A stretch of 64,000 bases of DNA. Source: Pseudomonas paraeruginosa PA7 (GTDB taxonomy: Bacteria > Pseudomonadota > Gammaproteobacteria > Pseudomonadales > Pseudomonadaceae). The stretch spans positions 3,910,001 through 3,974,000 of the forward strand of contig NC_009656.1 of the NCBI RefSeq assembly GCF_000017205.1. Reading direction: 5' to 3'. The notes beneath the pieces were generated by a model. It was not told the DNA's origin. It made no database searches and was given only the letters and a program-made list of their open reading frames with translations. Made by a program: the position numbers and the translations under genes. Below, one piece after another: positions 28,982 through 38,560 of the stretch. Numbering within the stretch: the first letter of the stretch is position 1; each line of letters begins with the position of its first letter.

Positions 28982-31900
28982 TCAGGCTTCAGCCAATGCG
29001 ACGGCCTCTTCCACATCAACTGCAACAAGCCGTGAACAGCCCGGCTCATGCATGGTCACGCCCATCAACTGATCGGCCATCTCCATGGCGATCTTGTTGT
29101 GGGTGATATAGATGAACTGCACTTTCTCCGACATTTCCTTCACCAATCGCGCATAACGTCCGACGTTGGCGTCATCCAATGGCGCATCGACTTCGTCGAG
29201 CATGCAGAACGGCGCCGGATTCAACTGGAAGATGGCGAATACCAGCGCCAGTGCGGTCAATGCCTTTTCCCCGCCGGACAACAAGTGGATGGTGCTGTTC
29301 TTCTTGCCCGGCGGACGAGCCATGATCGCCACCCCGGTATCGAGTAGATCTTCGCCGGTAAGTTCCAGATAGGCCGTGCCGCCGCCGAAGACCTTCGGGA
29401 ACAATGCCTGAAGGCCACCATTGATCTGGTCGAAGGTTTCCTTGAAACGATTGCGGGTTTCCCGGTCGATCTTGCGGATGACGTTCTCCAGGGTTTCCAG
29501 CGCCTCGGCCAGGTCGTCGTTCTGCGAGTCCAGGTAGCGCTTGCGCTCGGACTGCTGCTGGTACTCCTCGATCGCCGCCAGGTTGATCGGGCCGAGCCGC
29601 TGGATACGCGCCGCGAGACTTTCCAGACGCTCCTCCCATTCGCGCTCGCTGGCATCCAGCGGCAGGTTGGCCAGCACCGTGTGCAATTCGTAGCCGTCCT
29701 CGGCGAGCTGCTCCTGCAGGGCCTTGCGCCGCACCACCAGCCCCTGCCATTCCAGGCGCTGCTGCTCCAGCTGCCCGCGCAGCAGCTGCGACTGCTGCTC
29801 GGCCTGGCTGCGGCGCTTCTCCACATCGCGCAAGTCGCGGTCTGCGTCTTCCAGGGCCAGCCGCGCCTGCTTCAGCTCGTCCTCGACGGCCATCCGTCGC
29901 TCCAGCAACTCCTCGAGCTTCATGCGCAGCTCTTCCAGCGGCGCGGCGCCCTCCTCCAGGTTGAGGTTGAGCTGCTCGCAACGCTCGTTGAGGCGAGCCG
30001 ACTGCTGGTCGAGGCGCTCCAGGGCCTGCTGGGTGGAATTGTGCTGCGCCTTGAGCGAGCCGACCCGCACCGCCAGTTGATGCGCATGGTCCTTGTGGGT
30101 ACGGGCATCCTGGCGAATCCGGTCGAGCCGTTCGCGCAGGGCGTCACGCTCGGCCAGCAGGGTTTCCCGCCGCTCGGTGTCCAGCGCCATGCTATCCAGT
30201 GCTTCCTGCAGGGTCAGGCGCGCCTCGCTCAGTTGTTCCTGTTCCAGCGCGCGCTGCTCGGCCAGTTCCGCCACTTCTTCGTCGAGACGGCGGCGACGCA
30301 GCACCAGTTGCTCGACCTTGGCCTGCTGCGCGGACAACTGCGCCTTCAGCTCGCCGTGCCGGCGACCCTCCTCCTGGACCTGCCGGCGCACCTGCTCGCG
30401 CGCGCCTTCCAGCTCGCGCTGCTCGTCGCGGGCCGCGGCCAGGCGCTCCTCGCCTTCGGCGACACGGGTTTCCAGGGTCTCGCGCTGTTCCTGCAACGCC
30501 TCCAGTTCCTGGGCGCGGGCGAGCATGCCGCCCTGGGCCTCGTCGCTGCGCCGGACCCGCAGGAAGTGCCGGCCGACCCAATAGCCATCGCGACTGATCA
30601 GGCTCTCGCCGTCGTCCAGGGCGCCGCGCTGGGCGAGCGCCTGCTCCAGGGTCTCCACCGGCGTCACCCGGGCCAGCCAGGGACTCAGGTCGGCGTCGGC
30701 ACGAACCTTGTCCAGCAGCGAACCGGACGCCTTCGCGGCTCCGCGAGCGGGGCTGAGCAGGCGCAGTTCGCCCTTGCCGAAGCCGCCCAGGTCGAGCCCG
30801 TCGAAGCCGTCCAGCAAGACCGCCTGCAGATCCGCGCCGAGCACGGTCTCCACCGCCAGCTCCCAGCCCGGCTCGACGCGCAGGCCTTCGGCGAGGCGCG
30901 GACGTTGTTCCAGGCCCTGTTCGCGCAACCACTCCAACGCGCCCTGTCCGGGATCGAGAGCCGCCTGCTGCAAGGCCTCCAGCGAAGCGATACGCCCGTT
31001 CAGGCGCTGCAACTCGCCCTGCGCCAGGTTCTGTTCGGCCGCCAGTTGCTGCAATTCCCGGCGCAATTGTTCGAGCCGCTCGGCCTGGCCCTGCTCCTGC
31101 AATTGCAGTTCTTCCAGGGCCAGCTCGGCGATCGCCACCTGTTCGTTGAGCTCGAGGATCGCCGCGTCCTCGGGATCGGCCGCCAACTGGCCACGCTCGT
31201 CCTGCAGGCGTCGCTCGCGGTCCTGCAGGCGCTCCAGGCTCTGTTCCAGATGCTGGATGCGCGACTGCTGCACCTCGGCCTGGCGGCGGGGCTCGGCGCT
31301 CTGCTGGTTGAAGGCATCCCACTGCTGCTGCCAGGCCTGCATGTCCTGCTCGGCCTGTTCCAGGGCGATGCCCGCCTCTTCCGCGGCGGCCGCGCTGAGC
31401 TCCTGCTCCGGCGCGAGCATGGCCATTTCCTCTGCCAGGGTCGCCAGCAGGGTACGGTCGTGCCCGAGGTGCGATTCGGTTTCCTGGCGGGTCCGTTCGG
31501 CTTCGCGCAGGTCGTCCTGCAACTGACGCTGGCGCTGCTGGCCATGCTGGATGCTCTGCTCGACCCGGGCGATGTCGCCGCCGACCGAATAGAAACGCGC
31601 CTGCACCTGGTTGAAGCGTTCGGACAACTCGTGATGGCCGTCGCGCAGCCGTTCGATGCCGGCATCGGCGCCACGCTGCTCGGCCACCAGGGCCTCGAAG
31701 GCGATCTCCTGGTCGCCGATCACCCGCTCGCGCTGACCGACCTGCTCGTTCAGGTCGCGCCAGCGCACGGCGCCCAGCTGGGCCTTGAGCTGGCGCTCCT
31801 CGGCCTTGTGTTCCTGGTATTTTTCCGCCGACTGGGCCTGGCGGTGCAGGCGCTCCAGTTGCCGCCCCAGCTCTTCGCGCAGGTCGGTGAGGCGTGCCAG

Positions 31901-32470
31901 GTTTTCCTGGGTCCGACGGATGCGGCTTTCGGTTTCGCGGCGGCGCTCCTTGTATTTGGAAATGCCCGCGGCTTCCTCGATGAAGTTGCGCAGGTCTTCC
32001 GGACGCGCCTCGATCAGCTTGGAGATCATGCCCTGTTCGATGATCGAGTAGCTGCGCGGCCCCAGGCCGGTGCCGAGGAAGATGTCGGTGATATCGCGCC
32101 GCCGGCACTTGGTGCCGTTGAGGAAATAGGTGTTCTGCCCGTCCCGCGAGACCCGTCGGCGAATGGATATCTCGGCGTACCGGGCGTATTCGCCGACGAG
32201 CGTGGTCTCGGCGTTGTCGAAGATCAGCTCGATGCTCGCCTGGCTCACCGGTTTGCGGGTGTTCGAGCCATTGAAGATGACGTCGGTCATCGACTCGCCG
32301 CGCAGGTTCTTCGCTGAACTCTCGCCCATCACCCAGCGCACCGCGTCGATGATGTTCGACTTGCCGCAGCCGTTCGGTCCGACCACTGCCGCCATGTTGC
32401 TGGGGAAGTTCACCGTGGTCGGATCGACGAAGGACTTGAACCCCGCCAGCTTGATGCTCTTCAGGCGCAT
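28982..32470 (-). CDS. smc: chromosome partition protein Smc
   Basis: Condensin ATPase (1162 aa). Walker A is GPNGCGKSNIIDAVRWVMGE near residue 32. Two long coiled-coil arms flank a hinge domain (about 500-660). The ABC signature LLSGGEKALTALAL and Walker B FCMLDEVDAPLDDANVGRY are near the C-terminus. Canonical bacterial Smc layout. A long plus-strand ORF across this gene is a composition artefact. Confidence 0.97.
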   Translation of the reverse strand: MRLKSIKLAGFKSFVDPTTVNFPSNMAAVVGPNGCGKSNIIDAVRWVMGESSAKNLRGESMTDVIFNGSNTRKPVSQASIELIFDNAETTLVGEYARYAEISIRRRVSRDGQNTYFLNGTKCRRRDITDIFLGTGLGPRSYSIIEQGMISKLIEARPEDLRNFIEEAAGISKYKERRRETESRIRRTQENLARLTDLREELGRQLERLHRQAQSAEKYQEHKAEERQLKAQLGAVRWRDLNEQVGQRERVIGDQEIAFEALVAEQRGADAGIERLRDGHHELSERFNQVQARFYSVGGDIARVEQSIQHGQQRQRQLQDDLREAERTRQETESHLGHDRTLLATLAEEMAMLAPEQELSAAAAEEAGIALEQAEQDMQAWQQQWDAFNQQSAEPRRQAEVQQSRIQHLEQSLERLQDRERRLQDERGQLAADPEDAAILELNEQVAIAELALEELQLQEQGQAERLEQLRRELQQLAAEQNLAQGELQRLNGRIASLEALQQAALDPGQGALEWLREQGLEQRPRLAEGLRVEPGWELAVETVLGADLQAVLLDGFDGLDLGGFGKGELRLLSPARGAAKASGSLLDKVRADADLSPWLARVTPVETLEQALAQRGALDDGESLISRDGYWVGRHFLRVRRSDEAQGGMLARAQELEALQEQRETLETRVAEGEERLAAARDEQRELEGAREQVRRQVQEEGRRHGELKAQLSAQQAKVEQLVLRRRRLDEEVAELAEQRALEQEQLSEARLTLQEALDSMALDTERRETLLAERDALRERLDRIRQDARTHKDHAHQLAVRVGSLKAQHNSTQQALERLDQQSARLNERCEQLNLNLEEGAAPLEELRMKLEELLERRMAVEDELKQARLALEDADRDLRDVEKRRSQAEQQSQLLRGQLEQQRLEWQGLVVRRKALQEQLAEDGYELHTVLANLPLDASEREWEERLESLAARIQRLGPINLAAIEEYQQQSERKRYLDSQNDDLAEALETLENVIRKIDRETRNRFKETFDQINGGLQALFPKVFGGGTAYLELTGEDLLDTGVAIMARPPGKKNSTIHLLSGGEKALTALALVFAIFQLNPAPFCMLDEVDAPLDDANVGRYARLVKEMSEKVQFIYITHNKIAMEMADQLMGVTMHEPGCSRLVAVDVEEAVALAEA

Positions 32471-32495
32471 GCGTGCGCTCCCGCCAGGATCGCCA

Positions 32496-33155
32496 TCAGC
32501 GTTCGGCGAGCGCTGCCAGCACCAGCTGGCAGTTGTGGCGGCCGTATTCCAGCAGGACCTCGCGGATCCTCGCCTCGTCGCGGGCGATCACCGCTTGCAG
32601 GAGCTGGGCGAAACTGCCGAGGAACTGGTTCATTTCCGCCTTGCGCCGCTCCAGCGCCAGGTGATACGCGCGGCTCACCGCTGGCAGGAGGTTTTCCACG
32701 GTCTCTTGCAGGTACGGATTGTTGGCGAAGGGGAAGGCCGCGCGCATGATGTCGAAGCTGGCCTCGACGAAACCGTCGATATCGCTCTGCGCCAGGTTGC
32801 CCAGCAGACGCTGCTGGATGCCCAGGAACGGCGCCAGCTCGGCTTCGCTGCGCCAGCGCCGGGCGACGCTTTCCGCCAGCATGATGTAGAGCTGCACGAT
32901 TAGCGCATAGAGGCTTTCGACATGCTGCGGGGACAGTTCGGACACCTGTGCGCCGCGCCGCGGCAGGATGTTCACCAGGTGCCGCCGCTCGAGGATCAGC
33001 AACGCCTCGCGGACCGAGCCACGGCTGACGTTGAGGGTCTGGGTGACCTTCTGCTCCTGGATACGTTCCCGTTCCTTGAGTTCTCCCCGGATGATGCGTT
33101 CCGCGAGGTGGTGGGCGATCTGCTCTGCCAGGCTGTCCGGGGCCTTGAACGTCAT
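32496..33155 (-). CDS. GntR-family (FCD subfamily) regulator next to alkB2
   Basis: A 219-aa regulator. The winged HTH lies at about residues 10-70 (IRGELKERERIQEQKVTQTLNVSRGSVREALLILERRHLV), followed by a helical FCD-type ligand domain. ATG 33155 is chosen over upstream in-frame starts because the preceding 47 residues are Pro/Arg-rich and not conserved-looking. It is divergent from alkB2, with an FCD-type palindrome in the spacer, so it probably controls alkB2 and itself. Confidence 0.88.
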   Translation of the reverse strand: MTFKAPDSLAEQIAHHLAERIIRGELKERERIQEQKVTQTLNVSRGSVREALLILERRHLVNILPRRGAQVSELSPQHVESLYALIVQLYIMLAESVARRWRSEAELAPFLGIQQRLLGNLAQSDIDGFVEASFDIMRAAFPFANNPYLQETVENLLPAVSRAYHLALERRKAEMNQFLGSFAQLLQAVIARDEARIREVLLEYGRHNCQLVLAALAER

Positions 33156-33291
33156 GGTGATCCTTTTATCCAGGGGCACGTTTTCCGGGGGTATGTGGAT
33201 GGGAAGTGTAACACAGGGCGTTACCCCGCCGGCTTCCCGGCGAAGCGGCGGACAGAACGAAGGTTGGGATGGGGCGGCCCGGCCAAGGGGG

Positions 33292-33307
33292 GACAATTGT
33301 CAGACAA
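33292..33307. promoter_or_regulatory. overlapping palindromes between the GntR gene and alkB2
   Basis: TTGTC-A-GACAA (33297-33307) is a perfect 11-bp dyad fitting the FCD-class GntR consensus TNGTNNNACNA. It overlaps a second perfect dyad GACAATTGTC (33292-33301). It is 29 bp before the alkB2 ATG. Confidence 0.65.
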
Positions 33308-33335
33308 TCTAACAAGACAAATACGAGGACTCCCC

Positions 33336-34469
33336 ATGTTTGCCTCGCTTTCCTCTGCCTGGATGCTGCGTCTGAAAAAGTACGGCTACTGGATCTGGCT
33401 GATCGCGGTGTTCGGCATCCCGCTCAGCTACTGGTGGTCGCTCGGTAGCGCCTACCCCAACGCCTGGCCCTGGCTGGTGATCAGCGTGGTGTTCGGGCTG
33501 ATCCCGATCCTCGATGCCATCGTCGGTCGCGACCCGGCCAACCCCGAGGAAGCCAGCGAAGTGCCGGAGATGGAAGCGCAGGGCTACTACCGCGTGCTGT
33601 CCCTGGCCACCGTGCCGCTGTTGCTGGGCATGCTCGTCTGGTCCGGCTGGATCCTCGCCCACGAGACCCGCTGGGACTGGGTCGGGCAACTGGGCTGGAT
33701 CCTCTCGGTGGGGACCGTGATGGGCGCCATCGGCATCACCGTGTCCCACGAACTGATCCACAAGGACCCGCAACTGGAACAGAACGCCGGCGGCCTGCTG
33801 CTGGCGGCGGTGTGCTACGCCGGCTTCAAGGTCGAACACGTGCGCGGCCACCACGTACACGTCTCGACCCCGGAAGACGCCTCGTCCTCGCGCTACGGCC
33901 AGAGCCTCTACTCATTCCTCCCGCACGCCTACAAGCACAACTTCCTCAACGCCTGGCGCCTGGAGGCCGAGCGCCTGAAGCGCAAGGGCCTGCCGGCCCT
34001 GCACTGGCGCAACGAGCTGATCTGGTGGTACGCCATCAGCGCCCTCTTCCTGCTCGGCTTCAGCCTGGCCTTCGGCTGGCTGGGAGCGCTCTTCTTCCTC
34101 GGCCAGTCGGTGATGGCCTTCACCCTGCTGGAGATCGTCAACTACGTCGAGCACTACGGCCTGCATCGGCGACGCCTGGACAACGGCCGCTACGAGCGCA
34201 CCACGCCGGAACATTCGTGGAACAGCAATTTCCTCCTGACCAACCTGTTCCTTTTCCACCTGCAACGGCATTCCGACCACCACGCCTACGCCAAGCGCCG
34301 TTACCAGGTGCTGCGCCACTACGACAGCAGCCCGCAACTGCCCAACGGCTACGCCGGGATGATCGTCCTCGCCCTGTTCCCGCCGCTCTGGCGCGCGGTG
34401 ATGGATCCGAAGGTGCGCGCCTATTATGCCGGCGAGGAATACCAACTCACCGACAGCCAGCGCGCCTGA
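33336..34469 (+). CDS. alkB2: alkane 1-monooxygenase AlkB2
   Basis: Integral membrane non-heme diiron hydroxylase (377 aa) that oxidises medium/long-chain n-alkanes to 1-alkanols. Six helices and the family histidine boxes are present: HELIHKD near 135, the HVRGHHVHVSTPEDAS region near 169, EHYGLHRR near 270, and the LQRHSDHHAYA box near 310. ATG 33336 gives the known AlkB2 N-terminus MFASLSSAWMLRLKKYGYW. Electrons come from rubredoxin and its reductase, encoded elsewhere. Confidence 0.96.
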   Translation: MFASLSSAWMLRLKKYGYWIWLIAVFGIPLSYWWSLGSAYPNAWPWLVISVVFGLIPILDAIVGRDPANPEEASEVPEMEAQGYYRVLSLATVPLLLGMLVWSGWILAHETRWDWVGQLGWILSVGTVMGAIGITVSHELIHKDPQLEQNAGGLLLAAVCYAGFKVEHVRGHHVHVSTPEDASSSRYGQSLYSFLPHAYKHNFLNAWRLEAERLKRKGLPALHWRNELIWWYAISALFLLGFSLAFGWLGALFFLGQSVMAFTLLEIVNYVEHYGLHRRRLDNGRYERTTPEHSWNSNFLLTNLFLFHLQRHSDHHAYAKRRYQVLRHYDSSPQLPNGYAGMIVLALFPPLWRAVMDPKVRAYYAGEEYQLTDSQRA

Positions 34470-34484
34470 GCGTCCCGCCCTGGG

Positions 34485-34509
34485 AAACGGCACCTTCGGG
34501 TGCCGTTTT
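34485..34509 (+). terminator. intrinsic terminator of alkB2
   Basis: AAACGGCACC (34485-34494), loop TTCG, GGTGCCGTTT, then further T; a textbook UUCG-loop hairpin 15 bp after the stop. Confidence 0.88.
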
Positions 34510-34528
34510 CGTTTATGGGGAAAGTGAC

Positions 34529-34542
34529 TGACCTACAGGTCA
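34529..34542. promoter_or_regulatory. RutR-type box 1 upstream of xdhA
   Basis: TGACC-TACA-GGTCA, perfect arms, matching the core of the RutR consensus TTGACCA-NN-TGGTCAA as I recall it. It lies 24 bp (centre to centre) upstream of box 2. Confidence 0.7.
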
Positions 34543-34551
34543 AAAAATTAT

Positions 34552-34580
34552 TTGACTCAAAAGTCAGTTTTTTCTAGATT
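34552..34580 (+). promoter_or_regulatory. xdhA promoter with RutR-type box 2
   Basis: -35 TTGACT (34552-34557) and -10 TAGATT (34575-34580) are exactly 17 bp apart. The -35 lies inside a second palindrome TGACT-CAAA-AGTCA (34553-34566). A protein on this box would cover the -35, so repression is the simpler reading. The predicted leader is about 100 nt. Confidence 0.72.
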
Positions 34581-34687
34581 CGCCTCCATGCTCCTACCGT
34601 GGAGCCCTGTGCGGAAACCGCCCCACTCCGGCCGGTTCTCCTGCAAGGCCTAGAATTCAATAACAAGAACCCGCCTGGAGGCACGCC

Positions 34688-36142
34688 TTGATCAGGTTCC
34701 TGCTCAACCGGGAGATCCGCGTCGAAGAACGCCTGGACCCCAATCTCACCGTCCTCGACTACCTGCGCCGCCACCTCGGCAAGACCGGCACCAAGGAAGG
34801 CTGCGCCTCCGGCGACTGCGGCGCCTGCACCGTGGTGGTCGGCGAACGGGTCACCGGCGAGGACGGTGCCGAACGCATCCGCTATCGCAGCCTGAACGCC
34901 TGCCTGACCTTCGTTTCCGCCCTTCACGGCAAGCAATTGATCACCGTCGAGGACCTCAGGCAGCAGCACCGCCTGCACGACGTGCAGCAGGCGATGGTCG
35001 ACTGCCATGGCTCGCAGTGCGGGTTCTGCACGCCGGGCTTCGTCATGTCGCTGTTCGCCCTGCAGAAGAACAGCGCCGGCGCCGATCCGGCCAAGGCCCA
35101 CGAGGCGCTCGCCGGCAACCTCTGCCGCTGCACCGGCTACCGGCCGATCCTCGAGGCCGCCGAGCAGGCCTGCCGCCATAGGCGCGCGGACCAGTTCGAC
35201 GCCGGCGAAGCCGCCATCCTCGAACAGTTGCGCAGCATCGCCCCGCGCGAGACCGCCGAGCTGAACAGCGGCGACAAGCGTTGCCTGCTGCCACTGACCG
35301 TCGCCGACCTCGCCGATCTCTACGGCGCCAACCCGCAGGCGCGCCTGCTGGCCGGCGGCACCGACCTGGCGCTGGAGGTCACCCAGTTCCATCGTGAACT
35401 GCCGGTGATGATCTACGTCGGTCACATCGAGGAAATGAAACGCATCGAAGTCGGCGCGAACTGCCTGGAGATCGGCGCCGCCACCGCGCTGACCGACTGC
35501 TGCCAGGCGCTGGCCGCCGACTACCCGGACTTCGGCGAGTTGCTGCAACGCTTCGCGTCCCTGCAGATCCGCAACCAGGGCACCCTCGGCGGCAACATCG
35601 GCAACGCCTCGCCGATCGGCGATGCCCCGCCGCTGCTGATCGCCCTCGGCGCGAAGATCGTCCTGCGCCGCGGCGAACGGCGCCGCGAGCTGCCGCTGGA
35701 GGACTACTTCCTCGACTACAAGGTCACCGCCCGCGAAGAAGGCGAGTTCATCGAGAAGATCCTCGTCCCGCGCGCCCGGCCCGGCCAGGCGTTCAAGGCG
35801 TACAAGGTCTCCAAGCGCATCGACGACGATATTTCCGCGGTCTGCGCCGCCATCAGCCTCGACCTGGAAGATGGCCGGATCGCCCGCGCCAGGGTCGCCT
35901 TCGGCGGCATGGCGGCGATCCCCAAGCGCGCCGCCGCCTGCGAAGCGGCGCTGCAAGGCGCGCGCCTGGAAGCCGCCAGCTTCGAACGCGCCGCCGCCGC
36001 CCTGGCGAACGACTTCACCCCGCTCAGCGACTTCCGCGCGAGCAAGGAATATCGCCTGCTGACCGCGCAGAACCTGCTGCGCAAATGCTTCCTGGAGCTG
36101 CACGCTCCCGCCGTCGAAACCCGGGTGACCGCCTATGTCTAA
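34688..36142 (+). CDS. xdhA: xanthine dehydrogenase small subunit XdhA
   Basis: FeS/FAD subunit (484 aa) of xanthine dehydrogenase, oxidising hypoxanthine and xanthine to urate with NAD+. It has a plant-type 2Fe-2S motif C39-x4-C44-x2-C47 (EGCASGDCGACT), a second 2Fe-2S domain (CGFCTPGF...NLCRCTGYRPI, about 112-150), and an FAD domain with LLAGGTDLALEV near 220 and TLGGNIGNASPIGD near 300. The start is TTG 34688, supported by a consensus GGAGG six bases upstream and the family N-terminus IRFLLNREI. It overlaps xdhB by 8 bases. Confidence 0.96.
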   Translation: MIRFLLNREIRVEERLDPNLTVLDYLRRHLGKTGTKEGCASGDCGACTVVVGERVTGEDGAERIRYRSLNACLTFVSALHGKQLITVEDLRQQHRLHDVQQAMVDCHGSQCGFCTPGFVMSLFALQKNSAGADPAKAHEALAGNLCRCTGYRPILEAAEQACRHRRADQFDAGEAAILEQLRSIAPRETAELNSGDKRCLLPLTVADLADLYGANPQARLLAGGTDLALEVTQFHRELPVMIYVGHIEEMKRIEVGANCLEIGAATALTDCCQALAADYPDFGELLQRFASLQIRNQGTLGGNIGNASPIGDAPPLLIALGAKIVLRRGERRRELPLEDYFLDYKVTAREEGEFIEKILVPRARPGQAFKAYKVSKRIDDDISAVCAAISLDLEDGRIARARVAFGGMAAIPKRAAACEAALQGARLEAASFERAAAALANDFTPLSDFRASKEYRLLTAQNLLRKCFLELHAPAVETRVTAYV

Positions 36143-38534
36143 CCATCGCAAGCCGCACAAGAGCCAGGAAGAGCTGGCCGCCCTGTTCCGCGCCGAGCTG
36201 ACCACCGGGGTCGGCCGCAGCGTCAAGCACGAAAGCGCACCCAAGCACGTCAGCGGCGAGGCGCTCTATATCGACGATCGCCTGGAGTTTCCCAACCAGT
36301 TGCACGTCTATGCGCGCCTGAGCGAGCGCGCCCACGCCCGCATCACCCGCCTCGACGTGACGCCCTGCTACCAGTTCCCCGGCGTCGCCATCGCCCTCAC
36401 CGCCGCCGACGTTCCCGGCCAGTTGGACATCGGCCCGGTGGTGGCCGGCGACCCGCTGCTCGCCGACGGCAAGGTGGAGTATGTCGGACAGATGGTCCTG
36501 GCGGTCGCCGCCGACAGCCTGGAGACCGCGCGCAAGGCGGCCATGGCGGCGATCGTCGAGTACGAGGACCTGGAGCCGGTGCTCGACGTGGTCGAGGCCC
36601 TGCGCAAGCGCCATTTCGTCCTCGACAGCCACCAGCACCGCATCGGCGACTCCGCCGCCGCGCTGGCCGGCGCCCCGCATCGCCTGCAAGGCACGCTGCA
36701 CATCGGCGGCCAGGAGCATTTCTACCTGGAGACGCAGATTTCCTCGGTCATGCCCACCGAAGACGGCGGCATGCTCGTCTATTGCTCGACGCAGAACCCC
36801 ACCGAAGTGCAGAAGCTGGTGGCCGAGGTTCTCGGGGTTTCCTTCAACCGCATCGTCATCGACATGCGCCGCATGGGCGGCGGCTTCGGCGGCAAGGAAA
36901 CCCAGGCCGCGGCGCCGGCCTGCCTGTGCGCGGTGGTCGCCTATCACACCGGGCGTCCGGCGAAGATGCGCCTGCCGCGCATGGAAGACATGCAGATCAC
37001 CGGCAAGCGCCACCCGTTCTACGTCGAATACGACGTCGGCTTCGACGACGATGGCCGCCTGCACGGCATCCAGATCGACCTGGCCGGCAACTGCGGCTAT
37101 TCGCCGGACCTCTCCGGCTCGATCGTCGACCGCGCCATGTTCCATTCGGACAACGCCTACTTCCTCGGCAACGCCACCATCAACGGCCACCGCTGCAAGA
37201 CCAATACCGCCTCGAACACCGCCTACCGCGGTTTCGGCGGGCCCCAGGGAATGGTCGCCATCGAGGAGATCATGGACGCCGTGGCCCGCAGCCTGGGCAA
37301 GGACCCGCTGGAGGTGCGCAAGCTCAACTACTACGGCAAGGACGAGCGCAACGTCACCCATTACCACCAGACCGTCGAGCACAACCTGCTGGCGGAGATG
37401 ACCGCCGAGCTGGAAGCGAGCAGCGAGTACGCCCGCCGCCGCGAGGAAATCCGTGCGTTCAATGCCGCCAGCCCGGTCCTGAAGAAAGGCCTGGCGCTGA
37501 CCCCGGTGAAGTTCGGCATTTCGTTCACCGCGACCTTCCTCAACCAGGCAGGCGCGCTGATCCACATCTATACCGACGGCAGCATCCACCTGAACCATGG
37601 CGGCACCGAGATGGGCCAGGGCCTCAACACCAAGGTCGCCCAGGTGGTCGCCGAAGTGTTCCAGGTCGACATCGACCGCATCCAGATCACCGCCACCAAT
37701 ACCGACAAGGTGCCCAATACCTCGCCCACCGCCGCCTCCTCGGGCACCGACCTGAACGGCAAGGCCGCGCAGAACGCCGCCGAAACCATCAAGCGGCGCC
37801 TGGTGGAGTTCGCCGCGCGACACTGGAAGGTCAGCGAGGAGGACATCGAGTTCCGCAACAACCAGGTACGCATCCGCGAACTGATCCTGCCATTCGAGGA
37901 CCTGGTCCAGCAGGCCTACTTCGGCCAGGTCTCGCTGTCCAGCACCGGTTTCTACCGCACGCCGAAGATCTTCTACGACCGCGAGCAGGCCCGTGGCCGG
38001 CCCTTCTATTATTTCGCCTACGGCGCCGCCTGCTCGGAGGTGATAGTCGACACCCTCACCGGCGAGTACCGCATGCTGCGCACCGACATCCTGCATGACG
38101 TCGGTGACTCGCTGAACCCGGCCATCGACATCGGCCAGGTGGAAGGCGGCTTCGTCCAGGGCATGGGCTGGCTGACCATGGAGGAGCTGGTCTGGAACGC
38201 CAACGGCAAGCTGATGACCAGCGGCCCGGCCAGCTACAAGATTCCCGCCGTCGCCGACATGCCGCTGGACCTGCGGGTGAAACTGGTGGAGAACCGCAAG
38301 AATCCGGAGCAGACCGTGTTCCATTCCAAGGCCGTCGGCGAACCGCCGTTCATGCTCGGCATCTCGGTCTGGTGCGCGATCAAGGACGCCGTGGCCAGCC
38401 TCGCCGACTACCGTGCGCAACCCGCCATCGACGCGCCGGCGACGCCCGAGCGGGTGCTCTGGGGCGTGGAACAGATGCGCCGGCTGAAGACCGTACAGGC
38501 GCAAGCGGCGGACGCCGCCGTGGAACCGGCCTGA
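36135..38534 (+). CDS. xdhB: xanthine dehydrogenase large (molybdopterin) subunit XdhB
   Basis: Catalytic molybdenum subunit (799 aa). Family motifs in order: substrate/Moco loops GGQEHFYLETQ near 192, RMGGGFGGKETQ near 246, NTAYRGFGGPQGM near 360, and EMGQGLNTKVAQV near 490. A conserved Glu that acts as base in this family is expected in the C-terminal KAVGEPPFMLG segment (near 735). Translationally coupled to xdhA. It needs molybdenum cofactor, and a moaA homologue lies in the same purine region. Confidence 0.96.
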   Translation: MSNHRKPHKSQEELAALFRAELTTGVGRSVKHESAPKHVSGEALYIDDRLEFPNQLHVYARLSERAHARITRLDVTPCYQFPGVAIALTAADVPGQLDIGPVVAGDPLLADGKVEYVGQMVLAVAADSLETARKAAMAAIVEYEDLEPVLDVVEALRKRHFVLDSHQHRIGDSAAALAGAPHRLQGTLHIGGQEHFYLETQISSVMPTEDGGMLVYCSTQNPTEVQKLVAEVLGVSFNRIVIDMRRMGGGFGGKETQAAAPACLCAVVAYHTGRPAKMRLPRMEDMQITGKRHPFYVEYDVGFDDDGRLHGIQIDLAGNCGYSPDLSGSIVDRAMFHSDNAYFLGNATINGHRCKTNTASNTAYRGFGGPQGMVAIEEIMDAVARSLGKDPLEVRKLNYYGKDERNVTHYHQTVEHNLLAEMTAELEASSEYARRREEIRAFNAASPVLKKGLALTPVKFGISFTATFLNQAGALIHIYTDGSIHLNHGGTEMGQGLNTKVAQVVAEVFQVDIDRIQITATNTDKVPNTSPTAASSGTDLNGKAAQNAAETIKRRLVEFAARHWKVSEEDIEFRNNQVRIRELILPFEDLVQQAYFGQVSLSSTGFYRTPKIFYDREQARGRPFYYFAYGAACSEVIVDTLTGEYRMLRTDILHDVGDSLNPAIDIGQVEGGFVQGMGWLTMEELVWNANGKLMTSGPASYKIPAVADMPLDLRVKLVENRKNPEQTVFHSKAVGEPPFMLGISVWCAIKDAVASLADYRAQPAIDAPATPERVLWGVEQMRRLKTVQAQAADAAVEPA

Positions 38535-38560
38535 GCCGCCGCGATCGGGAGGATGACGAG

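Noticed and set aside
29681..32317. 878-residue open frame on the plus strand
   Set aside because: It lies antisense to smc, which has all family motifs. Long antisense frames are common in GC-rich DNA because of third-position bias; the product is low-complexity Leu/Gln sequence.
36024..38504. 826-residue open frame on the minus strand
   Set aside because: Antisense shadow of xdhB, His/Asp/Val-rich with no recognisable fold and no ribosome site I could see.
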